NCBI GenBank assembly: GCA_013414795.1
Contig: CP058732.1
Coordinates: 484,501-548,500, forward strand
Direction: 5' to 3'
DNA length: 64,000 nt
DNA from: Candidatus Kapaibacterium sp.
GTDB taxonomy: Bacteria > Bacteroidota > Ignavibacteria > Kapaibacteriales > UBA2268
Shown: in pieces, positions 63,107-64,000 of the stretch
Layout: every line of letters begins with the position of its first letter
Numbering within the stretch: the first letter of the stretch is position 1
Position numbers and translations under genes: made by a program
The notes under the pieces: generated by a model
Told to the model about the DNA's origin: nothing
Database searches by the model: none
What the model saw: only the letters and a program-made list of their open reading frames with translations

Positions 63107-64000
63107 TTAATCATAGATGTATTTTGTGAGTTTAGAGTTGAGAAGAGCAAGAACAATCTTTCTAAAAATTGGTACAACAGTTGAACCAGCATAAATAGAA
63201 GTTTGTGGCTCGTCGAGCAAAACAAGCATTATCACCTTTGGATTGTCTGCGGGAAAGAACCCAACAAATGTATTGACATAACTACTTTTCGAATAAGCAC
63301 CTTGTTGATACTTTTGCGATGTTCCAGTTTTTCCGGCTATTTCAAAACCCTCTAACTTCGTCGAAATTGCTGTTCCTTCGTTTACAACCCCTACTAAATA
63401 TTTATTCAAAATTTGTACAACTTCCTTGTCAAGAATTTCATTTTTTGTATCGCCAGTCGTATCATTAGCAAGCAGCTTAGGTTTAACAATAATTCCATTA
63501 TTAGCAATCGAGGTATAAGCAACTAATAATTGAATTGGGGTAGTTAATATCCCATAACCAAAACCTAAAAACATTTGTTGAGTAAGCGTCAAACTATCTG
63601 TTCGTTTTACATAACCTTTTAATTCTCCTGGAATTGGAATTCCTGTCTTTTGCCCAAATCCAAAATTCTTTAAATCGTTTTCAAGTAATTCATTTGGTAT
63701 TAGCGAAGCGATTTGTGCAAATGCAATATTACTTGAATAAACCAAGGCATCTCGAAGATTAACAGTCGAAAACGGATGTTCATCTGTGATTAAAACATCT
63801 CCATATGAAAATTTCCCGTTATAACCATTGAATAGAGTGTGTTCATTTATCAATTTTCGACTCAAAGCAATAGCCGCGATGAAAGGTTTAATCGTTGAAC
63901 CGGGTTCAAAACCAAAATTTACTGGATAGGAAAATAATCTATCGTTATCCAGTTGTGTGTTCTGGTTCGGATCGAAATTTGGATAACTAACAAAAGCCAG
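63107..64000 (-). CDS. Class B penicillin-binding protein (FtsI/PBP2 family), C-terminal part
   Basis: DD-transpeptidase that cross-links peptidoglycan in septation or elongation. The frame runs from the window edge to the stop at 63107 (about 297 residues), so the N-terminus is outside. Catalytic motifs: EPGSTIKPF (SxxK with the acylated Ser), SSNIAFAQI (SxN) and GKTGTSQK (KTG). FSTVNLRDALVYSSN and FGFGQKTGIPIPGELKGY are typical FtsI. No PASTA domain at the C-terminus. Whether it is FtsI or MrdA-like is not decided here, though GIPIPGE and this motif spacing favour FtsI. Confidence 0.92.
   Translation of the reverse strand: MAFVSYPNFDPNQNTQLDNDRLFSYPVNFGFEPGSTIKPFIAAIALSRKLINEHTLFNGYNGKFSYGDVLITDEHPFSTVNLRDALVYSSNIAFAQIASLIPNELLENDLKNFGFGQKTGIPIPGELKGYVKRTDSLTLTQQMFLGFGYGILTTPIQLLVAYTSIANNGIIVKPKLLANDTTGDTKNEILDKEVVQILNKYLVGVVNEGTAISTKLEGFEIAGKTGTSQKYQQGAYSKSSYVNTFVGFFPADNPKVIMLVLLDEPQTSIYAGSTVVPIFRKIVLALLNSKLTKYIYD

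Noticed and set aside
1-64000. CRISPR arrays, tRNA, rRNA, prophage or transposase genes
   Set aside because: No regularly spaced direct repeats, cloverleaf-like segments, rRNA blocks, integrases or transposase motifs were noticed on reading both strands; small RNAs without strong structure could be missed.

Overview
The window is AT-rich DNA from a Gram-negative bacterium, most likely of the Bacteroidota/Chlorobiota assemblage (Ignavibacteria- or Kapabacteria-like). Several large secreted proteins end in Por-type (type IX secretion, T9SS) sorting domains. There is also a PorE-like TPR/PD40/OmpA protein, OmpA-type outer-membrane proteins, a cytochrome c nitrite reductase (NrfHA), a four-subunit 2-oxoacid:ferredoxin oxidoreductase and PlsY-type lipid synthesis. 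The lineage is inferred from gene content only; no rRNA or tRNA gene was seen.

Layout. 1-10.5 kb is housekeeping: a 5'-truncated 3-hydroxyacyl-CoA dehydrogenase with a TPR protein; a minus-strand operon pgi-plsY-transaldolase; dusB; rpsF-rplI (no rpsR or ssb between them); and an operon of TrmA/RlmD-family methyltransferase, queE, mannose-1-phosphate guanylyltransferase and an RlpA-like lipoprotein. 10.6-16.3 kb is one giant T9SS cargo gene split by a single in-frame TGA, with an abrupt change of codon style near 14.0 kb. 16.3-19.3 kb is a membrane protein / glycosyltransferase / radical SAM cluster. 19.5-22 kb holds ispG and a rhomboid protease on the minus strand. 22.2-30.5 kb carries an 1854-aa T9SS cargo, a double-OmpA outer-membrane protein and a CDP-alcohol phosphatidyltransferase.

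30.6-51.3 kb mixes cell-envelope genes with a secretome island. The envelope genes are the PorE-like protein and its SPOR partner; malic enzyme and a DUF444 protein lie among them. The island holds Asp-box/Ycf48-like propellers, a GHL15-like putative glycosidase and small Cys-rich exported proteins. It is dotted with an apparently undescribed dispersed repeat (four copies, family A), a second short repeat (two copies, family B), variable G tracts and one gene whose signal peptide is frameshifted at a T tract. 51.4-57.2 kb has a sortilin-like propeller, an orphan histidine kinase and an M48 lipoprotein protease. 57.3-64 kb has a DUF2520 protein, nrfHA for nitrite ammonification, a KorDABC-type oxidoreductase operon and the C-terminal part of a class B penicillin-binding protein.

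The picture is an anaerobic or facultative heterotroph that ferments or respires 2-oxoacids through ferredoxin, can reduce nitrite to ammonium, and invests heavily in T9SS-exported surface proteins. The most unusual material is non-genic: the leader-associated repeats and the lesions clustered in exported-protein genes.
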